Shown piece after piece: positions 1-7,632 of a stretch of 64,000 nucleotides of DNA (position 1 is the first letter of the stretch; every line of letters starts with the position of its first letter). The position numbers and the translations under genes were made by a program. The notes under the pieces are model-generated. The model did no database searches and was not told where the DNA came from. It saw only the letters and a program-made list of their open reading frames with translations. Origin of the DNA: Pseudomonas lundensis (GTDB taxonomy: Bacteria > Pseudomonadota > Gammaproteobacteria > Pseudomonadales > Pseudomonadaceae). Location: assembly GCF_002269125.1 (NCBI RefSeq), contig NZ_NQKI01000016.1, positions 36,489 through 100,488 of the forward strand, given 5' to 3'.

Positions 1-1
1 C

Positions 2-976
2 TTTGCAACCGAAGAAGCCCGTCGCACTACGCAGATCAGCCTGGTTGCCAGTGTCGCGAATGCCTACTTGACCTGGCAGGCCGACAAAGAGCTGCTCAAG
101 CTGACCGAAGACACACTCAGAGCGTTCGACGAGAGCTACAAGCTCACCCTGCGCAGCAATGAAGTCGGTGTGGCTTCAGCGCTGGAAGTCAGCCAGTCGC
201 GCACCTCGGTGGAAAACGCCAAGGTGCAACTGGCGCGCTACACGCGTCAGGTGGCTCAGGATCAGAACAGCCTGGCACTGCTGCTCGGCACGAGCATTCC
301 GCAGGACCTGCCAGCGAGCAAACCACTCGCGGCAGATCTGCTGACAGAAGTACCCGCCGGCCTGCCTTCTGACTTGCTGCAACGCCGTCCGGACATTCTG
401 GAGGCCGAGCACAAGTTGTTGGCCGCCAATGCCAACATCGGCGCTGCCCGTGCAGCGTTCTTCCCAAGCATCAGCCTTACCGCCAATGCCGGGACCTTGA
501 GCCCAGATCTGTCGGGGCTGTTTAAAGGAGGCTCGGGCACCTGGCTGTTCTCGCCGCAAATCAACCTGCCGATCTTCAACGCAGGGGCTTTGCGTGCCAG
601 CCTGGACTACTCGAAAATCCAGAAGGACATTACCGTCTCGCAGTATGAGAAGGCGATCCAGACCGCTTTTCAGGAAGTGTCTGACGGTTTGGCAGCACGC
701 CAGACCTACAGCCAGCAGCTGCAAGCTCAAACGGACTTCGTGAATGCCAACCAGGATTACTACCGGTTAGCCGAACGCCGTTACCGTATCGGGGTCGACA
801 GCAACCTGACGTTCCTCGATGCCCAACGCTCGTTGTTCAGTGCGCAACAATCATTGATCAGCGACCGTCTTTCGCAGCTGACCAGTGAGGTCAATCTGTA
901 CAAGGCGCTGGGTGGTGGCTGGTACGAACAGACCGGGCAAAACCGTCCGATCTCGTCAGAGCCGCCAAAAGCCTGA
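2..976 (+). CDS. RND efflux outer-membrane channel, OprM/TtgC family (5' truncated)
   Basis: This is the C-terminal two thirds of a TolC-like outer-membrane factor that forms the exit duct of a tripartite RND drug/solvent efflux pump. The reading frame is open from base 2, so the start, signal peptide and lipid anchor lie off the left edge. The first internal ATG at 68 is not the true start, because the homologous sequence ([14 protein letters not shown]) already precedes it. Family features are the [15 protein letters not shown] helix, the [17 protein letters not shown] strand region, the SPQINLPIF motif and the duplicated coiled-coil segment ending in YKALGGGW. The periplasmic adaptor and inner-membrane pump genes would be expected upstream. 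Which pump it serves (MexAB-OprM, TtgABC or EmhABC type) cannot be decided here. Confidence 0.93.
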   Translation, partial: FATEEARRTTQISLVASVANAYLTWQADKELLKLTEDTLRAFDESYKLTLRSNEVGVASALEVSQSRTSVENAKVQLARYTRQVAQDQNSLALLLGTSIPQDLPASKPLAADLLTEVPAGLPSDLLQRRPDILEAEHKLLAANANIGAARAAFFPSISLTANAGTLSPDLSGLFKGGSGTWLFSPQINLPIFNAGALRASLDYSKIQKDITVSQYEKAIQTAFQEVSDGLAARQTYSQQLQAQTDFVNANQDYYRLAERRYRIGVDSNLTFLDAQRSLFSAQQSLISDRLSQLTSEVNLYKALGGGWYEQTGQNRPISSEPPKA

Positions 977-993
977 TCACGGCACCGTTAGAT

Positions 994-1027
994 AACAAAC
1001 CCGCCTGATGGCGGGTTTGTTCGTTTT
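994..1027 (+). terminator. Rho-independent terminator of the efflux operon
   Basis: A perfect 12-bp stem (AACAAACCCGCC / GGCGGGTTTGTT) with a 4-nt TGAT loop is followed by CGTTTT, 18 bp after the channel-gene stop codon. Confidence 0.9.
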
Positions 1028-1390
1028 AGGCAACAGAGCGCTTCAAGCACACGCACGGACACGCGAATCAAGCGCCCCACTCGTCCGAATGAAACCCATC
1101 ATTTAAGGCCACAAGCCTCTCTCTATATACGCAGCCACTGCTGCAGCCGTTGTACTGTTCCCGCAAAAACTGCTTAGCCCGTAACGCGTTGGACACGCTA
1201 ATTAGCAGCTACTGACTACCCGTCAATTATCCATCTGTTTTTTTGCGCCCGGTCGGCACTGGCTAGAACAGCGGCAGCGCATACAGTCTTCATCGATAAC
1301 CGGATTTTGTATGCGTGTTTATTACAACAGGCCAGCCAGCGATTCAGGTGATTCGAACCGCTTGGCTGACCCGACCACGGAGGTCATGCA
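1028..1390. other. Intergenic region upstream of the SQR-like operon
   Basis: This 363-bp gap must carry the promoter of the 1391-3847 operon. I see AT-rich patches around 1195-1240 and 1300-1330 and a ribosome-binding site (ACGGAGG) just before 1391. No clear sigma-54 or Anr site, gene or repeat was recognised. Confidence 0.5.
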
Positions 1391-2581
1391 ATGGTTAAGA
1401 AGATCATCATCGTAGGCGGTGGTGTGGGAGGCACATTACTGGCCAATCAACTGGTCACAAAGCTCTACCCGGAAATACTCCGCGGCGATGTGCAATTGAC
1501 GTTGCTCTCCAACTCGCCCGATCACTACTACAAGCCCGCCTTCATGTACGTCGCATTCCACCTGTTTTTCAATGACGAACTCAAACGCGCTGAGCGCTCT
1601 TTGTTAAGACCTGAAATTGATTTTCGGGTTGAAGAGGTCATCCGCTTCAACTTCAACGATCAAATACTAGAAACTGCAAGTGGAAAGCGTTTTGGCTATG
1701 ACTACCTGGTGATTGCTACCGGCTGCATTCCCGCTCCCGAACGGATTGAAGGACTCAAGGAAGCTGGCGATCATTTCTATCAATACGCCCCAGCCCGTCA
1801 GTTGGCAGAACGGTTGAGCACCCTCAAAAAAGGCCGGATTTTCATTACCGTGTCTTTCCCGCATACCCCCAATGTGCCTCACCAGTGCGGAATCGCACCG
1901 GTAGAGACAACCTTGATGCCCGACGACTTCCTGCGTCGGCGCGGGGTGCGCAATCAAGTCGAGATCGTCTACACCTATCCGACAACCGCGCAGCTGATGC
2001 GCAACTGTCTATTCCTGCAACGCCCCACCGCCGAGGTGCTGCCAAATCTCTTTGAGCAAAAGAACATTCATTTTCAGCGCGGTTTTACATTGAGCAAGGT
2101 CGATCCCGACGCCCGTATTGCCTATAGCGAGGAAGGCGACGAACAACCGTTCGACATCCTGATGGCCACGCCGCCTATTCGCGCCGTTGACGCCGTGCTC
2201 TACAGCGGCGCATCGCACGCGCAGAACAATGAAGGGTGGCAGCCGACCAACCATGAAACCCTCGAAGTGTACGGCCTCGACAACGTCTACGTGATCGGTG
2301 ACACAGTCGATCTACCCATCAGCAAAGCGGGAGGCGCTTGCCACAACCAGGGGCCGGTTATCGCCAACAACATTACCGGCAAGATTCGTCTTGGCACCAA
2401 CGTCAGCGTCTATGACGGCCGAGTGCAAGCTATTGCCCAGATGGGCCTCCATGCAGGGATGCCACTCTGGTACGACTACCAAACCGATGTCCTGCCCACC
2501 CCGCCGACCAAACTGGGAGGGTTACTTAGAAACGGATTTAACCGGGGAATTTATTGGGCTGTCGCCCGCGCAATGCTGTGA
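1391..2581 (+). CDS. Sulfide:quinone oxidoreductase-like FAD-dependent oxidoreductase
   Basis: This 396-aa flavoprotein belongs to the NAD(P)/FAD (SQR/NDH-2-like) disulfide oxidoreductase family. A dinucleotide-binding GGGVGG sits at residues 9-14, the second FAD motif (DYLVIATG) near 104-111, and the third, near the C-terminus, is VYVIGDTVDLP at 299-309. Cysteines occur at 112, 166, 206 and 317. C166 in the PHQCGIAP context is where SQR-like enzymes carry a redox/flavin-linked cysteine, but the full three-cysteine set of classical SQR is not clearly present. Such proteins pass electrons from sulfide or another low-potential donor to quinone at the membrane; the exact substrate is unknown. 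It is first in an operon with a DUF1641 protein and a methyltransferase. The start is supported by an ACGGAGG Shine-Dalgarno sequence. Confidence 0.82.
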   Translation: MVKKIIIVGGGVGGTLLANQLVTKLYPEILRGDVQLTLLSNSPDHYYKPAFMYVAFHLFFNDELKRAERSLLRPEIDFRVEEVIRFNFNDQILETASGKRFGYDYLVIATGCIPAPERIEGLKEAGDHFYQYAPARQLAERLSTLKKGRIFITVSFPHTPNVPHQCGIAPVETTLMPDDFLRRRGVRNQVEIVYTYPTTAQLMRNCLFLQRPTAEVLPNLFEQKNIHFQRGFTLSKVDPDARIAYSEEGDEQPFDILMATPPIRAVDAVLYSGASHAQNNEGWQPTNHETLEVYGLDNVYVIGDTVDLPISKAGGACHNQGPVIANNITGKIRLGTNVSVYDGRVQAIAQMGLHAGMPLWYDYQTDVLPTPPTKLGGLLRNGFNRGIYWAVARAML

Positions 2582-2605
2582 CCCGACACCGGGAGGAGCA
2601 CCTGT

Positions 2606-3001
2606 ATGGACACCGTTGAACAGCCACCTTTAACCGACTCGGGCCACCCGGCGGGTTCGACTCATCAGCCTGCACTGGATCTGGAACACCTACTGGCCAA
2701 AATCACGCCACTGGTTCAAAGCGGTCGCCTGGACAATCTGGTAGATATCTTGAGTCTGGTGTCGGACGTCGTGGACCTGCTGGACCCGGCCATGGTGGAA
2801 AAACTGGCACTGCTGTTTGAGCAACTCACGTCGGTCAGTTGGTCATTAGGGAACGCTGTACGCATGGCGAGTGCCCAGACTGCCGCCGACTCCCAAGCAC
2901 CCACCTTTCGCCAATTACTTTCACTGCTGCGTCATGAAGACACCCGACGCGGCTGCGCTGTGGCATTGCGCACCCTTAATGTCATCGGAAGACAACTCTG
3001 A
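2606..3001 (+). CDS. DUF1641 domain protein
   Basis: This is a 131-aa, mostly helical, cytosolic protein. The segment LVQSGRLDNLVDILSLVSDV (about residues 37-56) and the following hydrophobic helices match the DUF1641 family. From general knowledge, members are often encoded next to SQR-like flavoproteins or thiol/sulfur redox genes, which is the arrangement here. It starts 24 bp after the flavoprotein stop with a strong GGGAGGAG ribosome site. The family has no established biochemical role; an accessory or membrane-docking role for the flavoprotein is inference only. Confidence 0.72.
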   Translation: MDTVEQPPLTDSGHPAGSTHQPALDLEHLLAKITPLVQSGRLDNLVDILSLVSDVVDLLDPAMVEKLALLFEQLTSVSWSLGNAVRMASAQTAADSQAPTFRQLLSLLRHEDTRRGCAVALRTLNVIGRQL

Positions 3002-3022
3002 AATGCACGGGAGGACCACCTC

Positions 3023-3847
3023 ATGCTTACCAAGGTTCAGACTTCACTGGCACGGACTGCCAGCACCCAATGGGACGCCACGTCCTATCAACAATTTGCC
3101 CGCCTGCGAGAGCGCCCCGTGCTTGAGCTGCTGGATCATGTTGACCTGCAACACCCTCAACGGATCTACGACTTGGGTTGCGGAACCGGCATTGCGACGC
3201 AACTGCTGGCCAAACGTTGGCCGATGGCTGACCTGACTGGCGTCGATAGCTCTGCCGAGATGCTGGAAGAAGCCACTTACCTGCCCATCAAGGCGTTATG
3301 GCAAAAGTGCGATGTCCAGCAGTGGCGTGCTCACCGCCCAGCAGACTTATTATTTGCCGCTGCGGTGCTGCACTTTATCAGCGACCATGAAACCTTGATC
3401 CCGCAATTGTTAAGCCAGTTAAACCCTGGCGGTTGTCTGGCGGCGCACATGCCTAATTGGCGCGATGCGTTGTGGTACGAGCTAATGCTGGAAACCCTCA
3501 ATACTGGCGGGCCGAATGGCCGAGCGCTAGGCACTGTTCAACTGCGTCAATTCATGGCCGAACGCACAGTACTTCCACTTAAAAGCTATTACCAACTGTT
3601 GGCGCCACTGACCCAGGAGCTGGATATTTGGGAAACCGAACACTTGCAGGTGGTAGAAGGGAAATCCCCTATCTTTGACTGGGTCAAAGTGTCGGCCCTG
3701 CGTCCAGTTTTACTGGCTCTGGATCAGGCCGAAAACAAACACTTCATTGAAAACTATCTGCGTCTGGTGCATGAGCACTATCCACAAGAAGCCAATGGCC
3801 AGACATTGTTTCCGTTCAAGCGGGTGTTCATTCTTGCCACAGTTTGA
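3023..3847 (+). CDS. SAM-dependent methyltransferase, trans-aconitate methyltransferase (Tam)-like
   Basis: This 274-aa class I methyltransferase has motif I (YDLGCGTG) at about residues 49-56, motif II (GVDSSAEML) at 73-81 and the motif IV region (ADLLFAAAVLHF) further on. The N-terminal pattern W...Y..FARLRERP and the PNWRD/W-rich C-terminal half resemble E. coli Tam, which methylates trans-aconitate. It follows the DUF1641 gene by 21 bp with a GGGAGGA ribosome site, so it is co-transcribed. The substrate is uncertain: Tam homology suggests a small carboxylic acid, but the redox-operon context could mean something else, such as a thiol compound. Confidence 0.75.
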   Translation: MLTKVQTSLARTASTQWDATSYQQFARLRERPVLELLDHVDLQHPQRIYDLGCGTGIATQLLAKRWPMADLTGVDSSAEMLEEATYLPIKALWQKCDVQQWRAHRPADLLFAAAVLHFISDHETLIPQLLSQLNPGGCLAAHMPNWRDALWYELMLETLNTGGPNGRALGTVQLRQFMAERTVLPLKSYYQLLAPLTQELDIWETEHLQVVEGKSPIFDWVKVSALRPVLLALDQAENKHFIENYLRLVHEHYPQEANGQTLFPFKRVFILATV

Positions 3848-4340
3848 GCCGCCCGGCATGAACGACCTGCACAATTAGCGCCGTGACTATTTGTTCAGAT
3901 GTGCAACTTTCGACAGTGAATACAGAACTAGCGTTCTATATTCACTGCCACTTATAGCCACGTCATTAGGAGCGCACGCCATCAATTCGCTTGATTCTTT
4001 CGTCGGACATCCCTGTATTGACTATCACATGAGCGTTGACGCGGCCGAACAGCTTGGGCGATAGTAGCAGCCACTGTTCATGGGCATTACAGAACAGTCT
4101 AGATGCAGGCAAAAAGCCCCTCTTCAACCGCCTTTCCTGACCAACTCAGCGTTGCAAGGGTAGTCGGAGGGTGGATAATTGCCTTGCTTTTAAAGCACGC
4201 GAACCAACCAACTTTGATTCGATAGTTGAAGCGACCGCCTGCGGCGTGACATGGAAAATTTACATTCGCGCATATTTATTAGCGCCGTACTTGGCCATGC
4301 CATTGATCCCGATTCAAACTCTACTTAATTAGGTAACACT
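3848..4340. other. Intergenic region with a long palindrome; no gene seen
   Basis: This 493-bp gap lies between the methyltransferase gene and a small conserved gene. Apart from the 34-nt inverted repeat at 3914-3947 I found no coding potential with a credible start, no tRNA and no clear terminator. The end of the region should contain the promoter of the 4341 gene. Confidence 0.5.
3914..3947. repeat. 34-nt near-perfect palindrome
   Basis: The left arm begins CAGTGAATACAGAAC and the right arm reads GTTCTATATTCACTG. They pair at 14 of 15 positions around a TAGC centre; the only mismatch is 3923 versus 3938. There is no T-run after it, so it is not a standard terminator. It could be a large dimer operator, a processing or stability hairpin for the upstream operon mRNA, or a mobile-element relic. 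Confidence 0.75.
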
Positions 4341-4541
4341 GTGACGAAAGACGAACTGCGCGCAGAACTTGAGCGTCAGGAGCAACGTTACAAGGACGTT
4401 TACGGTGGTGAAGTGACGACTTATGCAGCTCAACCCGAGCCCGAGCGTAAGCCATGGCGCAAGCGCGCCAGCCTGCTTGATCAGGCCTTCACGCAGGAAA
4501 TCCAGAAAATTGAAAAAGAGCTGAAACCCGAGGCGCCCTGA
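4341..4541 (+). CDS. Small conserved hypothetical protein (66 aa)
   Basis: This is a charged, cytosolic 66-aa protein with a GTG start preceded by TTAGGT. The N-terminal helix (DELRAELERQEQRYKDVYGG) and the C-terminal helix (FTQEIQKIEKELKPE) are joined by a proline- and Arg-rich linker (PEPERKPWRKR). I believe near-identical small proteins recur in other pseudomonads, but I know no function. It reads alone; the overlapping minus-strand frame is less plausible by composition. Confidence 0.6.
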   Translation: MTKDELRAELERQEQRYKDVYGGEVTTYAAQPEPERKPWRKRASLLDQAFTQEIQKIEKELKPEAP

Positions 4542-4964
4542 CAGGTCACGTGCAGTACCGGAGCAGGCTTGCTTCGTGAACACCTCAAACACGAGATGTA
4601 CACCCAGTCAGTTTCTGAGCGTTATCGTTCAGAGCGTTCGCGAGGCAAGTGGCTCCTTCGATGAGGATATTCAGCGATCCGACGGGCTATTTTCCAGCCA
4701 TCAGCAGGAGACGTTGCGGCAAAACATCCCGGAAAAGAAATTTCATACGTCCGATTCAGACACGCCCCTTGGCTCAATGTTTGCCCCGAAAACCGCGTAT
4801 AGCCTTTGTTATCAGCGGCTTGGAGTGTATTTACGGCCAACGGAAACTGACCGGTCTGACAGGTTTTTTCATTTACAGATGTTACCAACGGGCAGCTAGT
4901 GCATCGATTACCAAGGTTTTCTGGCATAATCCGGCCCCCTTTATGACCGTGTCAGAAAACCTTC
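4542..4964. other. Intergenic region upstream of the phosphate transporter
   Basis: This 423-bp gap has no convincing gene: the open frames through it lack ribosome sites and family-like sequence. At 4553-4580 there is a short GGAGCAGGCTTGCTTCG stretch resembling a decayed Pseudomonas REP element. The GGCATAAT at about 4921-4929 could be the -10 region of the pit gene. Confidence 0.45.
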
Positions 4965-6437
4965 ATGATCGATCTATTAAGCGGATTGGATGCCTGGGTT
5001 CTTGTCAGCCTCTTCTTCGCCCTAGCCTTTGTTCTCGCGTTTGAGTTCATCAACGGCTTTCATGACACCGCGAATGCGGTAGCGACTGTCATCTACACCA
5101 AAGCCATGCCGCCTCACCTGGCGGTGTTCTTTTCCGGTGTGTTCAATTTTCTCGGCGTTTTGCTGGGCGGTGTGGGCGTGGCGTACGCCATTGTTCACTT
5201 GCTGCCGGTCGAACTGCTGGTCAATGTGAATACCAGACATGGCCTGGCCATGGTGTTCTCACTGCTTGCTGCAGCCATTACCTGGAACCTGGGTACCTGG
5301 TACTTCGGCATCCCGGCCTCCAGCTCCCACACCCTGATCGGTTCGATCCTGGGCGTCGGCCTGGCCAACGCATTGATTACCGGTATCCCGGTGAGTGATG
5401 GCGTGAACTGGCAGAAGGCAATCGACATTGGTGCGTCATTGGTGTTCTCGCCGCTGGCAGGCTTTGTTGTGGCAGGTTTGCTGCTGGTAGGCCTCAAATG
5501 GTGGCGTCCGAACTCCAAGATGCACAAGACGCCCGAGCAGCGTCGCAAGCTGGATGACAAGAAGCACCCGCCGTTCTGGAACCGTCTGGTACTGGTGATC
5601 TCGGCCATGACCGTCAGCTTCGTGCACGGCTCCAACGATGGCCAGAAGGGAATCGGCCTGATCATGCTGGTATTGATCGGTATCGTGCCGAGTGCCTTCG
5701 TACTTGACCTCAACAGCACGACCTATCAGATCGAACGCACACGGGACGCGACCCTGCACTTGAGTCAGTTCTATCAGCGCAATCACACAAGCCTGAGCGA
5801 GTTTCTGGCTTTGGGCAAAAGCGTGAAAGACGACCTGCCAGGTGAGTTCCGCTGCAACCCGCAACAAACCGAGCCGACCATCGCAGCCTTGCTCAGTTCG
5901 TTGAAAGGGGTCGAGAATTACCAGTCGTTGTCGGCCGAAAAACGTATCGAGATCCGCCGTTACCTGCTTTGCCTGGATGACACGGCAAAGAAAGTCAGCA
6001 AATTGCCGGTCCTGGAGCCGCGCGAGAAAGCAGACCTCGAAAAACTGCGTAAAGACCTGACAGCCACCACGGAATACGCTCCGTTCTGGGTCATTCTGGC
6101 TGTCGCGCTGGCCTTGGGCCTGGGCACCATGGTGGGCTGGAAACGCGTGGTCAAAACCATCGGTGAGAAGATCGGCAAACAAGGCATGACCTATGCACAG
6201 GGTATGGCGGCACAGATCACCACGACCTTTGCCATTGGCCTGGCCAACATCTTCGCCTTGCCTGTCTCCACGACCCACATTCTGTCGTCGGGTGTCGCGG
6301 GCACAATGGTTGCGAACAAAAGCGGCCTGCAAGGCAACACCATCAAGACCATCCTGATGGCCTGGGTGCTGACGTTGCCCGCAACGATTGCACTTTCTGC
6401 AGCGTTATTCTGGCTGGCTTCCAAAGCCCTCGCCTAA
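4965..6437 (+). CDS. Inorganic phosphate transporter, Pit family
   Basis: This 490-aa inner-membrane low-affinity phosphate (metal-phosphate/H+ symport) transporter carries the two Pit signature repeats. The N-terminal one is EFINGFHDTANAVATVIYT (about residues 27-45); the internal one is SFVHGSNDGQKGIG around 220-233. Hydrophobic helices at both ends flank a hydrophilic central domain of about 120 residues (roughly 250-370). The C-terminal half repeats the N-terminal pattern, with ASSSHTLIGSILG and VSTTHILSSGVAG as the paired motifs. It stands alone, ends in a strong terminator, and has no PhoU-like partner beside it. Confidence 0.94.
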   Translation: MIDLLSGLDAWVLVSLFFALAFVLAFEFINGFHDTANAVATVIYTKAMPPHLAVFFSGVFNFLGVLLGGVGVAYAIVHLLPVELLVNVNTRHGLAMVFSLLAAAITWNLGTWYFGIPASSSHTLIGSILGVGLANALITGIPVSDGVNWQKAIDIGASLVFSPLAGFVVAGLLLVGLKWWRPNSKMHKTPEQRRKLDDKKHPPFWNRLVLVISAMTVSFVHGSNDGQKGIGLIMLVLIGIVPSAFVLDLNSTTYQIERTRDATLHLSQFYQRNHTSLSEFLALGKSVKDDLPGEFRCNPQQTEPTIAALLSSLKGVENYQSLSAEKRIEIRRYLLCLDDTAKKVSKLPVLEPREKADLEKLRKDLTATTEYAPFWVILAVALALGLGTMVGWKRVVKTIGEKIGKQGMTYAQGMAAQITTTFAIGLANIFALPVSTTHILSSGVAGTMVANKSGLQGNTIKTILMAWVLTLPATIALSAALFWLASKALA

Positions 6438-6451
6438 ATAACAAACGCACT

Positions 6452-6489
6452 AAAAAAGGTACGCTCCTGACGGGGCGTACCTTTTTTTT
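6452..6489 (+). terminator. Rho-independent terminator after pit
   Basis: An A-run plus GGTACGC pairs with GCGTACC, followed by eight T. The symmetry could let it work in both directions. Confidence 0.9.
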
Positions 6490-6631
6490 GTCTGATGCGG
6501 GCACTCACAGCGCACTTAATTCATTACCTGGCAACCACCTCACACACTTGCACAAAACACACACGCAAAAAAATAGGCGACCGAAGTCGCCCAAAATGCC
6601 TTGCGTGCTCGTGTATCGAAAAGACCCGGCG

Positions 6632-6745
6632 CTACTTATTGCGCTTCTGGGAATCTTTCCAGATAAAAATCCCCAAACCCGCGAAAAACAGGACCATGAG
6701 GCCGACGGTAAGTACTCCAGCGATAACCACATTATCGAGAAACAT
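6632..6745 (-). CDS. ccoM: CcoM-like small subunit of cbb3 cytochrome c oxidase (37 aa)
   Basis: This 37-residue single-helix membrane protein begins MFLDNVVIAGVLTVGL and ends in a basic IFIWKDSQKRNK tail. It resembles CcoM, the extra small subunit first described in P. stutzeri cbb3 oxidase. I chose the ATG at 6745 because an AGGAGG Shine-Dalgarno lies 5 bp upstream; a longer frame to 6832 adds residues that do not look like a protein. The promoter region has an Anr site at 6809-6822 and a TATTCT -10 (6786 to 6781) with exact class II spacing, which fits oxygen-limited expression of a high-affinity oxidase. The ccoNOQP genes are not in this window. Identification is by recalled sequence likeness, not a search. 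Confidence 0.68.
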   Translation of the reverse strand: MFLDNVVIAGVLTVGLMVLFFAGLGIFIWKDSQKRNK

Positions 6746-6808
6746 GACGGCCTCCTGCGCGTGTTTGTTTGTGTGTAACCAGAATAACCAGACGCGCAGG
6801 CAGAGAAC

Positions 6809-6822
6809 TTGACCGGGATCAA
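6809..6822 (-). promoter_or_regulatory. Anr/FNR box upstream of the CcoM-like gene
   Basis: The + strand reads TTGACCGGGATCAA, 9 of 10 matches to TTGAT-N4-ATCAA. On the minus strand a TATTCT -10 element lies at 6786-6781. If transcription starts near 6774 the box centre (6815.5) falls at -41.5, the canonical class II activator position. Confidence 0.75.
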
Positions 6823-6887
6823 TAGTGGCCACAGCTTCGAGGACGTTAGGGGTAATAGTTGACGCAGATCAGGGAAAACGCCGCAGT

Positions 6888-7049
6888 TCAGCGTTTTTTA
6901 GGCTTTTTTTTCGGTTTTTTCTTGGCACTTGTCAGGGGCATAGCCTGTTCAAACGCCTGACGCACTTCTTTAAGGCGCTTTTCATTAAGGTCATGCACGC
7001 GCTTGGCACGCTCGGCGCCGAGGTCTACCAGCTTGCTGTCTTGGCTCAT
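6888..7049 (-). CDS. Small lysine-rich hypothetical protein
   Basis: This protein of about 53 aa starts MSQDSKLVDLGAERAKRV. It has a helical charged body and ends in the very basic tail AKKKPKKKPKKR, which suggests binding to nucleic acid or acidic surfaces. A TTG start at 7088 would add 13 residues; I prefer the ATG at 7049, although neither has a strong ribosome site. I believe similar short proteins occur in other Pseudomonas, but no function is known to me. Confidence 0.55.
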   Translation of the reverse strand: MSQDSKLVDLGAERAKRVHDLNEKRLKEVRQAFEQAMPLTSAKKKPKKKPKKR

Positions 7050-7124
7050 ACGGAATGGGATCACTGTCGATGTGTCGGCAAGGGCCAATAATGCGGCGCG
7101 CCAGCCGAGCTGGCCAGAAAAATT

Positions 7125-7460
7125 TCACACCTCTATGTCCACCCACTGCCCCTGGCGCGGCGCACCGTCGATCAGCGGTGAGACAGGCACAGTATTGTCC
7201 CCATTCAATTCGTCCCCCGGCACGATCACCACTTCGTGCGGCGCATCCTGTGCTTCACGACGCCGCTTTTCCTGCTGGCGTCGCTGCTCTTCACGCAACA
7301 ACAGCGAGGCCTGATCGGGGTCCTGATTCTTCAAGTTGATCGTGCTATCGCCTGAGCTAGCTTGCGCAGGCACTACAGGCGGAATATCCGGACGCGGGCG
7401 CACCGGATCCTGTTGGGAGGTGACCGGCACCACACTGATGGGAAGAATCGGCGGCAGCAT
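7125..7460 (-). CDS. Conserved hypothetical protein, proline/charged-rich (111 aa)
   Basis: This is a low-complexity 111-aa protein. The N-terminal third is Pro/Val-rich (MLPPILPISVVPV), the middle has the charged helix LLLREEQRRQQEKRRRE (about 54-70), and the C-terminus is acidic (HEVVIVPGDEL...QWVDIEV). There is no clear signal peptide or membrane helix. An AGGAGAAC ribosome site precedes the start. It is divergent from rapA and sits head-to-tail with the Lys-rich small gene. I do not recognise a characterised family. Confidence 0.6.
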   Translation of the reverse strand: MLPPILPISVVPVTSQQDPVRPRPDIPPVVPAQASSGDSTINLKNQDPDQASLLLREEQRRQQEKRRREAQDAPHEVVIVPGDELNGDNTVPVSPLIDGAPRQGQWVDIEV

Positions 7461-7632
7461 ACTTATTGTTCTCCTGTTTTCAGGCTGTCGGCCCGACGCA
7501 GATTGACTTGAGACGCCCGTTAAATCCGGCGGCAGCCTGAACGACGTCGATCAGGTTTTTATCAGAGACCTTTGGTCTCAGGCCCTCGTTCCGTTAATAT
7601 ACTCGGCTTTTTCAAAGCGGGAGTCAGGCAGC

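Noticed and set aside
4576..4899. Possible gene of 107 codons upstream of pit
   Set aside because: No ribosome site, no family-like pattern, and competing frames on both strands; the region is more likely leader/promoter DNA.
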